Assembly (NCBI RefSeq): GCF_000517425.1
Contig: NZ_CP006569.1
Coordinates: forward strand, 2,842,760 to 2,906,759
From: Sodalis praecaptivus
Lineage (GTDB): Bacteria; Pseudomonadota; Gammaproteobacteria; Enterobacterales; Enterobacteriaceae
Direction: 5' to 3'
DNA: 64,000 nucleotides
Below the pieces are notes generated by a model. It was not told the origin of the DNA and ran no database searches. It saw nothing but the letters and a program-made list of their open reading frames with translations. The first letter of the stretch is position 1, and every line of letters begins with the position of its first letter. Shown here in pieces: positions 42,540 to 52,861 of the stretch. A program made the translations under genes and the position numbers.

Positions 42540-45500
42540 ATGAAAAGAATGTTAATTAACGCAACTCAACAGGAGGAGTTGCGCGTTGCTCTGGTAGATG
42601 GCCAGCGGCTGTATGACCTGGATATTGAGAGCCCCGGGCATGAGCAAAAAAAAGCCAATATCTACAAGGGTAAAATCACCCGTATTGAACCCAGCCTGGA
42701 AGCGGCGTTTGTGGATTATGGCGCCGAGCGCCACGGTTTCCTTCCCCTTAAAGAAATTTCCCGCGAGTACTTTCCTCCTCAATATTCTTCCCATGGCAGA
42801 CCCAATATCAAGGATGTGCTGCGTGAAGGTCAGGAAGTCATCGTGCAGGTGGACAAAGAGGAACGGGGTAATAAAGGCGCGGCGCTGACCACCTTTATCA
42901 GCCTGGCCGGCAGCTATCTGGTGCTGATGCCGAACAATCCGCGCGCGGGCGGGATTTCGCGCCGTATCGAAGGCGACGACCGCACCGAGCTGAAAGAAGC
43001 GCTGTCCTCCCTTGAACTCCCTGACGGTATGGGGCTTATCGTCCGCACCGCCGGCGTCGGCAAATCGGCCGATGCGCTGCAATGGGATCTTGCCTTTCGC
43101 CTCAAACACTGGCAAGCGATAAAGAAGGCCGCCGAAGGGCGCCCGGCGCCGTTTTTGATTCACCAGGAAAGTAATGTTATCGTCCGCGCTTTCCGCGATT
43201 ATTTACGGCCCGATATCGGCGAAATTCTGATCGATAATCCCAAAGTGCTGGACCTGGCGAAGGAGCATATCGCGTCGCTTGGCCGCCCGGATTTCACCAG
43301 TAAGATTAAACTCTACAGCGGTGAAATCCCTCTGTTCAGCCACTACCAGATCGAATCACAGATTGAATCCGCATTTCAGCGTGAAGTGCGATTGCCCTCC
43401 GGCGGTTCCATTGTCATCGACACCACCGAGGCGCTTACCGCTATTGATATCAACTCCGCGCGTTCAACCCGCGGCGGCGATATTGAAGAAACCGCTTTCA
43501 ATACCAACCTTGAAGCGGCCGATGAAATCGCCCGTCAGCTGCGTCTGCGCGACCTGGGCGGTCTGATCGTTATCGACTTCATCGATATGACGCCGGTGCG
43601 CCATCAGCGAGAAGTGGAAAATTGCCTGCGCGAGTCGGTGCGCCAGGATCGTGCCCGCATTCAGATAGGCCGCATCTCCCGCTTCGGTCTGCTGGAGCTC
43701 TCCCGTCAGCGCCTGAGTCCGTCGCTGGGTGAATCGAGCCATCACGTCTGCCCCCGCTGCGGCGGCACCGGCACTATCCGTGATAACGAATCCCTTTCCC
43801 TTTCCATACTGCGGCTTATCGAAGAAGAAGCGCTGAAAGAGAATACCCACGAAGTTCATGCCATCGTGCCGGTGCCTATCGCCTCCTATTTGTTAAACGA
43901 GAAGCGCGAAGCCGTCAACGCCATCGAGAAACGTCAAGGCGGCGTACGGGCGATTATCGTTCCGAACGATCAAATGCAGACCCCGCATTATGCGGTGTTG
44001 CGCGTGCGCAAAGGCGAAGAGGCCCCGACGCTGAGCTATCTGCTGCCTCAATTGCACGAAGCGGAAATGATCCAGCCGTCGGAGGAGCCCGCCGCAGAGC
44101 GCAAGCGCCCCGAGCAGCCGGCGCTGGCGGCCTTTGTTATGCCCGATCCGCCGCTGGCCAGCGAGAAACCCGCCGCCGCTGAAACCGTGGTGCAGGCAGC
44201 GCCTGCCGCCGCGGTAGAAACCGCGGGCGCTTCCCGCGGCCTGTTTGGCCGCCTGGTGGCCGGCTTCAAATCCCTCATCGGCACCCCGACGCAGCAGACG
44301 GAAACCAACGCCGCCGAAGCGGTTGTCGTTGAGACGCCGCCCGAAACGGAAACGCCGCGCCGTCAGGAGCGTCAGGATCGCCGCGGTCAACGCCGTCAAC
44401 CGAGTGGCCGACGCGAGCGCAACAACGAGTCGACCCGCACCGGTCAGGAAAGCCGTCAGCCGCGCGAACGCCGCGAAGGTCGCGACGATACGCGCCGCAA
44501 ACGTCCCCAGGCCGTCACCGAGACGGAGACCGCGGGCGAGATGATTGGCGAGACTCAGCAGGAAGAGCAGGTGCAACAATCGCGCCGTGAACCCCGCCAG
44601 GATCGCCAACGGCGCCGTCAGCAGGAGCCGAAAGCGCAAGTCGCCGAGCAGGAATTGAAAGCGCTGCCGGCCGAAATAGCGCCAGACGACACCGCCAGCG
44701 AGGAAGATAAACCGATTCAGGCCCAGCCGCGCCGCCAGCGTCGCGCGCTGAACCGCAAAATCCGCGTCGGCGATCGGGCCGCTCCCCCCGCCGCCGCGCC
44801 GACATCAGACTCGGCGGAAAGCGCTACGGCCGCTTTCAATGCGGCGGTGGAAAGCCAAGATGACGATATCGACGGTTTGCAAAGTGAAAATGATGTCGCG
44901 CTCGAGGCCGGCAATGCCGACGGCGGACGTAACGGCAACGAGGCGGGCTTGCCGCGCCGTTCACGCCGTTCACCCCGTCATCTGCGCGTCAGCGGTCAAC
45001 GCCGTCGCCGCTACCGTGACGAACGTTATCCGCTCTCATCGCCGGTACCGCTTACCAGCGCGGTAGTGTCGCCGGAAATGGCCTCGGGTAAAGTCTGGGT
45101 GAGCTATCCCGTTACCCCCATTGAGCAACCGGAACATGACGCCGGCGCCGATGTGGCTGCAGGTACCGATGTTACCGCGGGTCAGGAACAGGCGGCGTTT
45201 GCCGTTACGCCGGCGGGCGAAGCCGCAGCCGCGACGGTCAGCGAGGCGCTAAACAGCCAACAGCTGCCGCCGTCAACGCTGGTACCGCTGATACCGTCGC
45301 CTGCGCAGGAAGCTGCCGCTGATGACGTGCCGCCGGTGATCGCCCCAGGCGAGCAGCCGGTGGCGCAGCGGGAGATCGAGCGGGCCGAACCGGCTGCCGG
45401 CAGCGCCGTGACGCCAACGGCTGATGATGGCGACGATGTCTCGCAAGCGCCAGCACAGCCTATTGTCGCACCGGCCACCCCCAACGCCGCAACCGCACCG

Positions 45501-46433
45501 CTGTCGCTTGAACAACGCGATGAAGAACGTCATGCCGATTCGGGTCCGGCGTCGCAGCCGGTCGCCGCCCACGAGGAGGAGCGCCCCGCCGATTTGGCAG
45601 CACCGTCGCAGCCGGTCGCCGCCCACGAAGAGGAGCGTTCCGCCAATTTGGTACCGCCGTCGCAGCCGGTCGCCGCCCACGAGGAGGAGCGCCCCGCCGA
45701 TTTGGCAGCACCGTCGCAGTCGGTCGCCGTCCACGAGGAGGAGCGCCCCGCCGATTTGGCAGCACCGTCGCAGTCGGTCGCCGCCCACGAGGAGGAGCAT
45801 TCCGCCGATTTGGCAGCACCGTCGCAGCCGGTCGCCGCCCACGAGGAGGAGCGCCCCGCCGATTTGGCGCCGCCGTCGCAGCCGGTCGCCGCCCACGAGG
45901 AGGAGCGTTCCGCTGATTTGGCAGCGCCGCCGCATCCGGTCGCGTCCCATGACGGCGAACGTCCGGTTAATTCGGCACAGGACGTTACGCTGCCCGAGAC
46001 GCACGATGCGTCACGCCCTGACGATACGGCCAATGCGGACGCCGCCGCCGTCTCCGAGCCGTTCCCCGGCGCTGCATTGCCCCCGGTCGTTCCGGCCGCG
46101 GACGGTCAGAATGTCGGCACCGCGCAGCCAACGCCATCCGCTGCGGCTGAAGACGCCGCCCGTCATATGCCGCCGCCCGTCAGCCCGCCGCTGACGCAGG
46201 AAGGTCGTCCGTTGCCGGTATCGCCAGACACCCCCGCAATGCGCTTCAAGCATCATGCCAGCGCGCCGATGACCAAAGCACCAGCGCCGGCCTATACGCC
46301 TTCGCCGCTGCCGGTCAGCGACTGGCAACGGCCAGATTATCGGTTCGACGGTCGTGGCGCCGCCGGCGGCCACGCCGCGGATAAGCAGGCGACCGCCCCG
46401 GCAACCCGTCCTGACACGCCGGATCCGCTGTAA
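42540..46433 (+). CDS. rne: ribonuclease E
   Basis: Essential endoribonuclease that starts mRNA decay, matures rRNA and tRNA, and scaffolds the degradosome. The catalytic half is intact: S1 domain (about 35-125), 5'-sensor and DNase I-like regions with catalytic Asp303 (IDINSAR) and Asp346 (VIDFIDM), and the Zn-link Cys404 and Cys407 in CPRCGG. A membrane-targeting amphipathic helix is likely at [15 protein letters not shown] (about 565), then an Arg-rich RNA-binding region. The C-terminal scaffold is disordered and much longer than usual: 1297 residues in all against 1061 in E. coli. Part of the excess is an 18-residue tandem repeat (residues 1005-1130). A sharp terminator follows. Confidence 0.97.
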   Translation: MKRMLINATQQEELRVALVDGQRLYDLDIESPGHEQKKANIYKGKITRIEPSLEAAFVDYGAERHGFLPLKEISREYFPPQYSSHGRPNIKDVLREGQEVIVQVDKEERGNKGAALTTFISLAGSYLVLMPNNPRAGGISRRIEGDDRTELKEALSSLELPDGMGLIVRTAGVGKSADALQWDLAFRLKHWQAIKKAAEGRPAPFLIHQESNVIVRAFRDYLRPDIGEILIDNPKVLDLAKEHIASLGRPDFTSKIKLYSGEIPLFSHYQIESQIESAFQREVRLPSGGSIVIDTTEALTAIDINSARSTRGGDIEETAFNTNLEAADEIARQLRLRDLGGLIVIDFIDMTPVRHQREVENCLRESVRQDRARIQIGRISRFGLLELSRQRLSPSLGESSHHVCPRCGGTGTIRDNESLSLSILRLIEEEALKENTHEVHAIVPVPIASYLLNEKREAVNAIEKRQGGVRAIIVPNDQMQTPHYAVLRVRKGEEAPTLSYLLPQLHEAEMIQPSEEPAAERKRPEQPALAAFVMPDPPLASEKPAAAETVVQAAPAAAVETAGASRGLFGRLVAGFKSLIGTPTQQTETNAAEAVVVETPPETETPRRQERQDRRGQRRQPSGRRERNNESTRTGQESRQPRERREGRDDTRRKRPQAVTETETAGEMIGETQQEEQVQQSRREPRQDRQRRRQQEPKAQVAEQELKALPAEIAPDDTASEEDKPIQAQPRRQRRALNRKIRVGDRAAPPAAAPTSDSAESATAAFNAAVESQDDDIDGLQSENDVALEAGNADGGRNGNEAGLPRRSRRSPRHLRVSGQRRRRYRDERYPLSSPVPLTSAVVSPEMASGKVWVSYPVTPIEQPEHDAGADVAAGTDVTAGQEQAAFAVTPAGEAAAATVSEALNSQQLPPSTLVPLIPSPAQEAAADDVPPVIAPGEQPVAQREIERAEPAAGSAVTPTADDGDDVSQAPAQPIVAPATPNAATAPLSLEQRDEERHADSGPASQPVAAHEEERPADLAAPSQPVAAHEEERSANLVPPSQPVAAHEEERPADLAAPSQSVAVHEEERPADLAAPSQSVAAHEEEHSADLAAPSQPVAAHEEERPADLAPPSQPVAAHEEERSADLAAPPHPVASHDGERPVNSAQDVTLPETHDASRPDDTANADAAAVSEPFPGAALPPVVPAADGQNVGTAQPTPSAAAEDAARHMPPPVSPPLTQEGRPLPVSPDTPAMRFKHHASAPMTKAPAPAYTPSPLPVSDWQRPDYRFDGRGAAGGHAADKQATAPATRPDTPDPL
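45552..45983 (+). repeat. 54-bp tandem repeat in the RNase E scaffold
   Basis: Seven in-frame copies of a 54-bp unit (45552-45929) code for [18 protein letters not shown] with small changes (RS for RP, NLVP for DLAA, SQSV for SQPV). An eighth decayed copy follows (45930-45983: [16 protein letters not shown]). The copies are acidic and Pro/Ala-rich, nearly identical in DNA, and in frame, so unit number could change without breaking the protein. Confidence 0.95.
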
Positions 46434-46447
46434 CGCCTCGCAACCCA

Positions 46448-46472
46448 GACCCGCTTCGGCGGGTCTTTTTTT
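46448..46472 (+). terminator. rne terminator
   Basis: A perfect 7-bp stem GACCCGC/GCGGGTC with a TTCG tetraloop (46448-46465), followed by seven T residues, lies 14 bp after the rne stop. A textbook Rho-independent terminator. Confidence 0.95.
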
Positions 46473-46598
46473 GTCCGTGCAGCGTCCCGCCATGGGCCAA
46501 GAAATTGATGCAATGACTGCGCTTTACGCTTATTCTTGTACCCCGCCGTGATGTTCAAAGCGCGATGATTTTACCCTGCTTAACCGGAGCTAGACCCC

Positions 46599-47666
46599 AT
46601 GACCGCACAGCCCGCAGTACTGAAAATCCGCCGGCCCGACGACTGGCATGTTCATTTGCGCGACGATGATATGTTGCGCACGGTGCTGCCCTACACCAGC
46701 CGTTATTTTGGTCGGGCGATCATCATGCCCAATCTGACGCCGCCCATTACCACCCTCGCCCAGGCGATAGCCTACCGCGAACGTATTTTGGCTGCGCTGC
46801 CGGCAGGTCACCGCTTTACGCCGTTGATGACCTGTTACTTGACGGATTCGCTGGACAGGCAAACGCTGATTGATGGGCACCGTCAGGGGGTGTTTACCGC
46901 CGCCAAGCTCTATCCGGCCAATGCCACCACCAACTCCCAGCACGGGGTCACTAATATTGCCGCGATTTATCCTCTGTTCGAGGCGATGCAGACCATCGGT
47001 ATGCCGCTGCTGATACACGGCGAAGTGACGGCGGCGGATATTGATATCTTCGATCGCGAGGCGCGCTTTATTGAACAGGTCATGGCGCCGATCCGCCGCC
47101 AGTTCCCGGCGCTAAAAATCGTTTTTGAACATATCACCACCAAAGAAGCCGCCGACTATGTGCTGGCCGGTGATGCTTATTTGGCCGCCACCATTACCCC
47201 GCAACACCTGATGTTTAACCGCAACCATATGCTCGTGGGGGGGGTACGCCCCCACCTTTACTGCCTGCCGATCCTTAAGCGTAACGTGCACCAGCAGGCA
47301 TTGCGCGCCGCGGTAGCCAGCGGCTGCGACCGCCTATTTCTCGGTACCGATACCGCGCCGCACGCCAGAGCGCGTAAAGAGTCGGATTGCGGCTGTGCCG
47401 GGGTTTTCAACGCCCCCGCCGCTCTACCGGCCTACGCGACGGTGTTCGAGGAAATCGGTGCGCTGGCGCATTTGGAAGCGTTTTGTTCGCTTAACGGCCC
47501 GCGCTTCTACGGTTTGCCGCTTAATGAGGATTTTATTACGCTGCGCCGTGAGACCCATCGCCAACCTGCGACTATCCCTCTGGCGGACGGCGATGGCGAG
47601 ACGCTGGTGCCCTTCCTCGCCGATCAGACGCTGAATTGGACGGTGGTTGACGAAAGCGGTCAATAA
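46599..47666 (+). CDS. pyrC: dihydroorotase PyrC
   Basis: Closes carbamoyl-aspartate to dihydroorotate in pyrimidine synthesis. Type II dihydroorotase with binuclear zinc: HVHLRD (residues 17-22), the carboxylated Lys in [12 protein letters not shown] (about 103), His in LLIHGEV and FEHITTK, and catalytic Asp in FLGTDTAPH. Length 355 against 348 in E. coli. I could not find a clear PurR box upstream, although E. coli pyrC has one. Confidence 0.95.
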   Translation: MTAQPAVLKIRRPDDWHVHLRDDDMLRTVLPYTSRYFGRAIIMPNLTPPITTLAQAIAYRERILAALPAGHRFTPLMTCYLTDSLDRQTLIDGHRQGVFTAAKLYPANATTNSQHGVTNIAAIYPLFEAMQTIGMPLLIHGEVTAADIDIFDREARFIEQVMAPIRRQFPALKIVFEHITTKEAADYVLAGDAYLAATITPQHLMFNRNHMLVGGVRPHLYCLPILKRNVHQQALRAAVASGCDRLFLGTDTAPHARARKESDCGCAGVFNAPAALPAYATVFEEIGALAHLEAFCSLNGPRFYGLPLNEDFITLRRETHRQPATIPLADGDGETLVPFLADQTLNWTVVDESGQ

Positions 47667-47752
47667 CCGAACGGTCGGCGTGTTCCGCCGGTGAACGTCA
47701 AGCCATGGGCATCGCGGCAAAACGGCCATAACGGTTGCGCCCTCTTGCCGTA

Positions 47753-47772
47753 TACTGTATAAATAAACAGGC
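47753..47772 (+). promoter_or_regulatory. LexA (SOS) box upstream of dinI
   Basis: TACTGTATAAATAAACAGGC keeps the essential CTG-N10-CAG and the AT-rich centre of the LexA consensus TACTGTATATATATACAGTA. It lies 24 bp before the dinI start codon, so dinI is probably induced in the SOS response. Confidence 0.88.
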
Positions 47773-47795
47773 ACTGATACAGTGAGAACACACAA

Positions 47796-48044
47796 ATGCG
47801 AATTGAAATCACCCTCGCCAAATCGACACCGCTTCCTGCCGGTGCTCTGGAGGCGTTGAGCAAAGAATTACATCTGCGCATTGATAAACGGTTTTCCGAC
47901 TCTCAGCTTCAGGTACGGTATGCCAGCGCCAACGGTATTACCGTCCTGGGCGGCAGCAAAGAAGACAAGGCGCTCATCACCGACATCCTGCAAGAGACGT
48001 GGGAAAGCGCCGACGATTGGTTTGACCCGCACTCTCCACAATAA
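47796..48044 (+). CDS. dinI: DNA damage-inducible protein I
   Basis: Binds RecA filaments and tunes the SOS response. MRIEITLAKSTPLPAGALEAL at the start and LQETWESADDWF at the acidic C-terminal helix match E. coli DinI, the latter helix being the RecA contact. Length 82 against 81. A LexA box precedes it and a terminator follows at 48066. Confidence 0.95.
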   Translation: MRIEITLAKSTPLPAGALEALSKELHLRIDKRFSDSQLQVRYASANGITVLGGSKEDKALITDILQETWESADDWFDPHSPQ

Positions 48045-48065
48045 GAGTTTGTTGTACTGTCGCTT

Positions 48066-48093
48066 GCCGGGCTCGCTACCCGGCTTTTTTTTT
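48066..48093 (+). terminator. dinI terminator
   Basis: GCCGGG (48066-48071) pairs with CCCGGC (48079-48084) around a 7-base loop and is followed by nine T residues. It lies 21 bp after the dinI stop. Confidence 0.9.
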
Positions 48094-48230
48094 CTTTTCC
48101 TTTTCGCCCAAATACGCCCGCTTTCGCTGTAAAAATTTCCAATGCGGCTTATGATAGGGAATAGGCCGCCCTTGGCCTTTTCATTGCCTGTATCTATCCA
48201 AGACGGCACCACCGCTTTCGGGAGAACATC

Positions 48231-48509
48231 ATGACGCCGGAAAAGCCAGAAGAAGCGATGACCTTCGGTGAGTTACTGCAATTGATAAGTGAACAGCAAC
48301 GTCGGCTGAGCGTGCTGGAAATCGCATTTTCCTATCTTTCCTTCAGCCTGGACGAAAAAGCGAATCAGCTGCTGATCCATAACCTGATGCTGGAAGCTCA
48401 GAACCAAAACCGCGATGCATTGATGCAGAAATACTTCGCACAATTAGCGGAAGAGCTGGCCCGGCGCGTCATGCCGGTGACGCCGCCTCTCGCGCCACGG
48501 CAGGATTAA
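48231..48509 (+). CDS. small conserved-looking protein of unknown function
   Basis: A 92-residue protein I do not recognise. It is predicted largely helical, with heptad-like Leu spacing in FGELLQLISEQQRRLSVLE and LLIHNLMLEAQNQNRDALMQKYFAQLAEELARR, so it may form a coiled coil or dimer. There is no signal peptide, membrane segment or Cys. A GGGAGAA lies eight bases before the ATG, and codon use resembles its neighbours, so it is probably expressed. E. coli has no gene at this place between dinI and bssS that I recall. Confidence 0.65.
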   Translation: MTPEKPEEAMTFGELLQLISEQQRRLSVLEIAFSYLSFSLDEKANQLLIHNLMLEAQNQNRDALMQKYFAQLAEELARRVMPVTPPLAPRQD

Positions 48510-48621
48510 CCGTCGCGCCGCGCGGGCCGCAGCCGCTCATGGCGGCGCGCTCACTAACCCTTTGCGACGTTTCCTATTACAAAAAAAGTCTCTAATTGCG
48601 AAAAAATTTGAAAAAGGTGGG

Positions 48622-48627
48622 TATAAT
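48622..48627 (+). promoter_or_regulatory. probable bssS promoter -10 element
   Basis: A perfect TATAAT lies 75 bp before bssS in an AT-rich patch that contrasts with the GC-rich surroundings. No good -35 is seen at 16-18 bp, so this may need an activator. Confidence 0.45.
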
Positions 48628-48702
48628 GAAGCTACCTGCGAACCAGGAGATGCCAGAACCTCATAGTCACTCAAATCACAACGAGTCAAAAAAGGGGTAT
48701 AT

Positions 48703-48951
48703 ATGGACAGAAAAAACGAAATCATTCATACACACCCGCTGGTCGGCTGGGACATTAGTACGGTAGATGCCTATAATGCTATGATGATTCGCCTGCATTA
48801 TGTCAATTCCCCTGATCAGGCCACCGCCGATGCGGAAGTTGACCGAACATTATGGCTTACGACCGATGTCGCCAAGCAGTTGATTTCCATTCTCGAAGCC
48901 GGTATCGCCAAAATAGAATCAACGGAACACCTGGATTACCGCAAACATTAG
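48703..48951 (+). CDS. bssS: biofilm regulator BssS
   Basis: Small regulator that in E. coli affects biofilm formation, indole and catabolite-linked signalling; the mechanism is unclear. HPLVGWDISTVDAYNAMMIR and TLWLTTDVAKQLISILEAGI are strongly conserved. Length 82 against 84. It has its own promoter-like sequence upstream and a terminator downstream, so it is probably monocistronic. Confidence 0.93.
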   Translation: MDRKNEIIHTHPLVGWDISTVDAYNAMMIRLHYVNSPDQATADAEVDRTLWLTTDVAKQLISILEAGIAKIESTEHLDYRKH

Positions 48952-48968
48952 TTCTGTCACCCCTGATA

Positions 48969-49003
48969 TCACCCGCAGCCCCACCGCGGGTGATTTTATT
49001 TTA
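48969..49003 (+). terminator. bssS terminator
   Basis: TCACCCGC (48969-48976) pairs with GCGGGTGA (48986-48993) around a 9-base loop and is followed by a T-rich run TTTTATTTTA. It lies 18 bp after the bssS stop. Confidence 0.85.
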
Positions 49004-49110
49004 CCCAAGCTTTATTTCAGACAGATGACCCTATTCGTGCTTCCGGACTGTTATTACACTTATCTCACCCGGCGCGACAGCCGGCGGAACACAGTCAGGA
49101 GCATCAGGGT

Positions 49111-50232
49111 ATGGTCTACGATTTAATCGTCATCGGCAGCGGTTCCGTGGGGGCGGCCGCGGGGTTTTATGCCACGCAAGCCGGGCTGAATGTGCTAATG
49201 ATCGACGCGGCCTTTCCGCCGCACCAGGGCGGCAGCCACCATGGCGATACACGTCTTATCCGCCATGCCTACGGCGAAGGCGAGAAATATGTGCCGCTGG
49301 TGCAGCGGGCCCAAACGCTTTGGCAGACGCTCAGCGATGACGGCGAAACGCCGGTTTTTCACCGCAGCGGCGTGATAAACCTCGGGCCGCGTCAATCGGT
49401 ATTTATTCAAAATGCCGTAAGCGGGGTGCAGCGCTTTCAACTACCGTGCGAATTGCTGACGGGCGCCGCGGTAAACGCGCGCTGGCCGGTCATGCGGGTA
49501 CCGGACGATTATATTGGCGTTTATGAACCCCAGGCCGGTTATGTGAAATCGGAGCTGGCGATTGCCCGTTATATTTCGCTGGCGGAAAAGGCCGGCTGCG
49601 CGCAGCTCTTCAATTGCGGCGTCACGGATATCACGCTCACCGGCGGCGTCGCGGAAGTGGCAACGCGCGAAGGCAGCCGTTATCAGGCAAGGAAGCTGTT
49701 GGTCGCCGCCGGTACCTGGGTCAAGCAATTGCTACCGTCGCTGCCGGTAACGCCGGTACGCAAGGTGTTTTCCTGGCACCAGGCGGATGGGCGATTCAGC
49801 GAAGATAATCATTTCCCGGCCTTCACCGTCGCCGCCACCGACGGCAGCCATTACTATGGGTTCCCGGCGCTGGAGAACGCCCTTAAGGTGGGCAAGCACG
49901 ATGGCGGCCAGCGCATTACCGCGCCCGAGCAGCGCAAGCCGTTTGGCGCCTTGCCCGAGGACGGCACGGAGGTATTTGGTTTTCTACGCACGTTTTTGCC
50001 AGGGGTGGGCGTATGTCTTAGCGGTCAGGCATGCACTTATGACCTTTCTCCCGACGAGGATTTCATCATCGACACGCTGCCCGAGCACGACAATGTGCTG
50101 GTAATATCCGGCCTAAGCGGCCACGGCTTTAAATTTGCCAGCGTGCTGGGTGAAATTGCGGCCGCGTTCGCCGAAGGGCGCAGGAGCGGTTTCGATTTAT
50201 CGCCGTTTTTGCTGCGCCGCTTTGCCGCCTAG
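49111..50232 (+). CDS. solA: N-methyl-L-tryptophan oxidase SolA
   Basis: Flavoenzyme of the monomeric sarcosine oxidase family that demethylates N-methyl-L-tryptophan, releasing formaldehyde and H2O2. FAD motif [13 protein letters not shown] near residue 6, [18 protein letters not shown], and Cys308 in [14 protein letters not shown], the residue that binds FAD covalently in this family. Length 373 against 372 in E. coli. Follows bssS as in E. coli. Confidence 0.94.
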   Translation: MVYDLIVIGSGSVGAAAGFYATQAGLNVLMIDAAFPPHQGGSHHGDTRLIRHAYGEGEKYVPLVQRAQTLWQTLSDDGETPVFHRSGVINLGPRQSVFIQNAVSGVQRFQLPCELLTGAAVNARWPVMRVPDDYIGVYEPQAGYVKSELAIARYISLAEKAGCAQLFNCGVTDITLTGGVAEVATREGSRYQARKLLVAAGTWVKQLLPSLPVTPVRKVFSWHQADGRFSEDNHFPAFTVAATDGSHYYGFPALENALKVGKHDGGQRITAPEQRKPFGALPEDGTEVFGFLRTFLPGVGVCLSGQACTYDLSPDEDFIIDTLPEHDNVLVISGLSGHGFKFASVLGEIAAAFAEGRRSGFDLSPFLLRRFAA

Positions 50233-50294
50233 CCACCCCACGGGCGTCGCCGCCGTTTACCGCTGCTTCGCCCGTCGCACGCAAACGCCCCGCG

Positions 50295-51350
50295 CTATTT
50301 CTGCGTCGGATCGTCCCCCGTCAGCGTTAATTGCAGGCGTTCACGGGATTTATTGAATATCTTCATGCCGTTTTCCCGCCCGGCGCGGCGCGCACGCTGC
50401 TCGGACAGCGGCAGCGACAGCTCCTCCTGACAGGTCACGCTACAGCAGCCGTCATAGTTTTCGGCACAAGCCGGGCACTGGATAAACAGCAAATGGCAAC
50501 CCTGATTGCGGCAATTGGTATGGCTGTCGCAGGGGGCGCCGCATTGGTGGCAATGGGCAATAATGTCCGGCGTGATACGTTCGCCCAAACGTTCGTCAAA
50601 CACAAAATTCTTACCGGTAAATTTCAGCGGCAGCCCTTTTTCCCGCGCGCGGCGGGCGTATTCAATAATTCCGCCTTCGACGTGATACACATTTTTGAAG
50701 CCGTTATGCAGCATCCAGGCGCTGGCTTTTTCGCAGCGGATACCGCCGGTGCAGTACATGACAATTTTTTTATCCTTGTCGTGCCGCAGCATGTCCACCG
50801 CCATCGGCAGCTGTTCGCGGAAGGTATCGGACGGAATTTCAATGGCGTTATCGAAATGCCCCACCTCATACTCATAGTGGTTGCGCATATCCACAAACAG
50901 CGCATCGGGATCATCCGCCAGGGCGTTAACCTCTTCCGCTTGCAAATAACGCCCGACGTTCGCCGGGTTAAAGGCGGGATCCTCAATACCGTCCGCTACG
51001 ATGCGCGGCCGCACTTTCATACGCAGCACCCAGAAAGATTTGCCGTCGTCGTCCAAGGCGACGTTCAAGCGCAGGCCATCCAGCTGCGGATGCGCGGCGG
51101 ACAGCACTGCGCGCAGGGCGTTGAAACGGCTTTGCGGCACACTGATTTGTGCGTTGATCCCTTCCGCTGCGATATACACGCGGCCGAATACCTGTAGCGC
51201 CGTGAGCGCCCGGTAAAGATCATCACGAAAGCCTTGCGGGTCGCTCAGGGTAAAATAGCGATAAAAAGAGACGGTGGTGCGCGGCTCGCTTTCGGCCAGC
51301 ATGCGCGCCCGTAATTCCTGATTGGAGACCCGGTTATGTAACACTGGCAT
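50295..51350 (-). CDS. trhO: tRNA uridine(34) hydroxylase TrhO (YceA)
   Basis: Oxygen-dependent hydroxylase that makes 5-hydroxyuridine at position 34 of some tRNAs. N-terminal acylphosphatase-like part, rhodanese domain with active-site Cys200 in [13 protein letters not shown], and a Cys-rich C-terminal zinc region ([24 protein letters not shown]). Length 351 against 350. The ATG at 51350 ([13 protein letters not shown]) fits the family; the open frame upstream to 51413 is Pro/Arg noise. Confidence 0.94.
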   Translation of the reverse strand: MPVLHNRVSNQELRARMLAESEPRTTVSFYRYFTLSDPQGFRDDLYRALTALQVFGRVYIAAEGINAQISVPQSRFNALRAVLSAAHPQLDGLRLNVALDDDGKSFWVLRMKVRPRIVADGIEDPAFNPANVGRYLQAEEVNALADDPDALFVDMRNHYEYEVGHFDNAIEIPSDTFREQLPMAVDMLRHDKDKKIVMYCTGGIRCEKASAWMLHNGFKNVYHVEGGIIEYARRAREKGLPLKFTGKNFVFDERLGERITPDIIAHCHQCGAPCDSHTNCRNQGCHLLFIQCPACAENYDGCCSVTCQEELSLPLSEQRARRAGRENGMKIFNKSRERLQLTLTGDDPTQK

Positions 51351-51599
51351 GGTGTACGTTCCTGTCGCTAGTAAAAAGATTGGCGGCGGCCGCGCCGGCC
51401 GCCGGGGCCGCATTTTACCTTATTCGCGCCAAAGCGCCAGCCACGGCGTAAAATCCCCGCAGCGTGTCTGACCGGCCCTTGCGCATGCGCGCAAGGGCTG
51501 CGACTTGACGATATCCCCGTCGGCCACCACTATTAGCGACGACCCGTGTCGGTTCAGGGAATCATCCCGTCCGGCCATTTATCTTTGAGAGGCCCTCCA

Positions 51600-52697
51600 A
51601 TGAGTCAACTGTTTAGCCCTATCGCTCTGGGCAACCTGGAGCTGGAAAACCGTATTGTCATTGCGCCAATGTGCCAATATTCCGCCGATGAGGGGGCAGC
51701 GACCTCGTGGCATACCGTGCATCTCGGGCATTTGGCGCTGTCGGGCGCCGCGCTGTTAATCCTTGAGGCCACCGCGGTCAATCCGGTCGGACGCATCTCC
51801 CCGCAGGATCTGGGATTATGGGACGATCGGACAGAGCAAGCCCTGGCCGTGGTGGTCGATACGGTAAAAAAACATTCGTCGATTGCGCTGGGCATCCAGC
51901 TGGCCCATGCCGGGCGTAAAGCGTCTACTCAACCGCCCTGGTCCGGCGGAGGCGCGATTGCTGCCGAAAAGGGCGGCTGGGAAACGGTCGCGCCGTCGGC
52001 GCTCGCCTATGACGACGCCTCTCCGGCGCCGCGCGCGCTGAGTCTCGATGAGATAGCGGCGCTCATCGACGATTTCGTCACCGCGGCCAGACGCGCGCAG
52101 CGTATCGGTTTTAATCTCATTGAATTGCATGCCGCCCACGGCTATCTGCTGCATCAGTTTTTATCGCCATTGACGAATCAGCGCGAAGATCGCTACGGCG
52201 GCAGTCTGGAAAACCGCATGCGCCTAACGCTTGAGGTGTTTCAGGCCTTGCGTCAGGCGCTACCGTTAACCATGGCGGTAGGGGTGCGCATTTCCGCCAC
52301 CGACTGGGTTGACGGCGGCTGGGATGAGGCGCAGTCCGTGGCGCTCGGTCAGGCGCTGAAAGCAGCCGGCTGCGATTATATTCACGTTTCCAGCGGCGGC
52401 CTGTCGCCACAACAGCGCATCAGCGTTGGTCCCGGCTATCAGGTGCCGTTCGCCAAGAAAATCCGCCAGGAAACCGGTCTTACGACCTTTGCGGTCGGCA
52501 TGATTACCGAACCGGAGCAGGCGGAGGCGATTATCGCCAATGGCGACGCAGATGCTATCGCGTTGGCCCGCGCTGCGTTATACGATCCGCGCTGGCCCTG
52601 GCATGCGGCCGCCAAACTCGGCGCGCAGGTACAGGGGCCGAAGCAATATTGGCGCTGTGAGCCTCATGAAGTGAAGGGGCTATTTCGCCGGACGTAG
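51600..52697 (+). CDS. NADPH dehydrogenase, Old Yellow Enzyme (YqjM/XenA-like)
   Basis: FMN-dependent ene-reductase of the thermophilic-like OYE class, which reduces activated C=C bonds and can act on xenobiotics. The class markers are seen: Cys in APMCQYSA (about 25), IQLAHAGRKAS, and the substrate-binding HAAHGYLLHQFLSP, then YGGSLENR and DGDADAIALARAAL. The ATG at 51600 (MSQLFSPIALG) has GAGAGG upstream; a start at 51546 adds 18 unrelated residues. Length 365. E. coli has no such gene between trhO and lpxL (it has yceI, yceJ), so this is a lineage difference. Confidence 0.9.
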   Translation: MSQLFSPIALGNLELENRIVIAPMCQYSADEGAATSWHTVHLGHLALSGAALLILEATAVNPVGRISPQDLGLWDDRTEQALAVVVDTVKKHSSIALGIQLAHAGRKASTQPPWSGGGAIAAEKGGWETVAPSALAYDDASPAPRALSLDEIAALIDDFVTAARRAQRIGFNLIELHAAHGYLLHQFLSPLTNQREDRYGGSLENRMRLTLEVFQALRQALPLTMAVGVRISATDWVDGGWDEAQSVALGQALKAAGCDYIHVSSGGLSPQQRISVGPGYQVPFAKKIRQETGLTTFAVGMITEPEQAEAIIANGDADAIALARAALYDPRWPWHAAAKLGAQVQGPKQYWRCEPHEVKGLFRRT

Positions 52698-52861
52698 CGT
52701 TATTCACCGCTTATTGAACAAAAAGCGCGCGCCAATAGGCCGATAATGCCCCTGGCGCGACGCTTTATTCCACCGCGGCAAAAAAAATGCCAGAATATTG
52801 CAAGGTATTAACGGCACGAATGAAATACGGGCTGTCCCGTAACGTTCACACTTGAGACGCT

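Noticed and set aside
45424-46194. Long antisense and alternate frames across the rne repeats (for example [15 protein letters not shown] units)
   Set aside because: These arise because a repeated in-frame sequence stays open in other phases; the rne frame carries the conserved protein.
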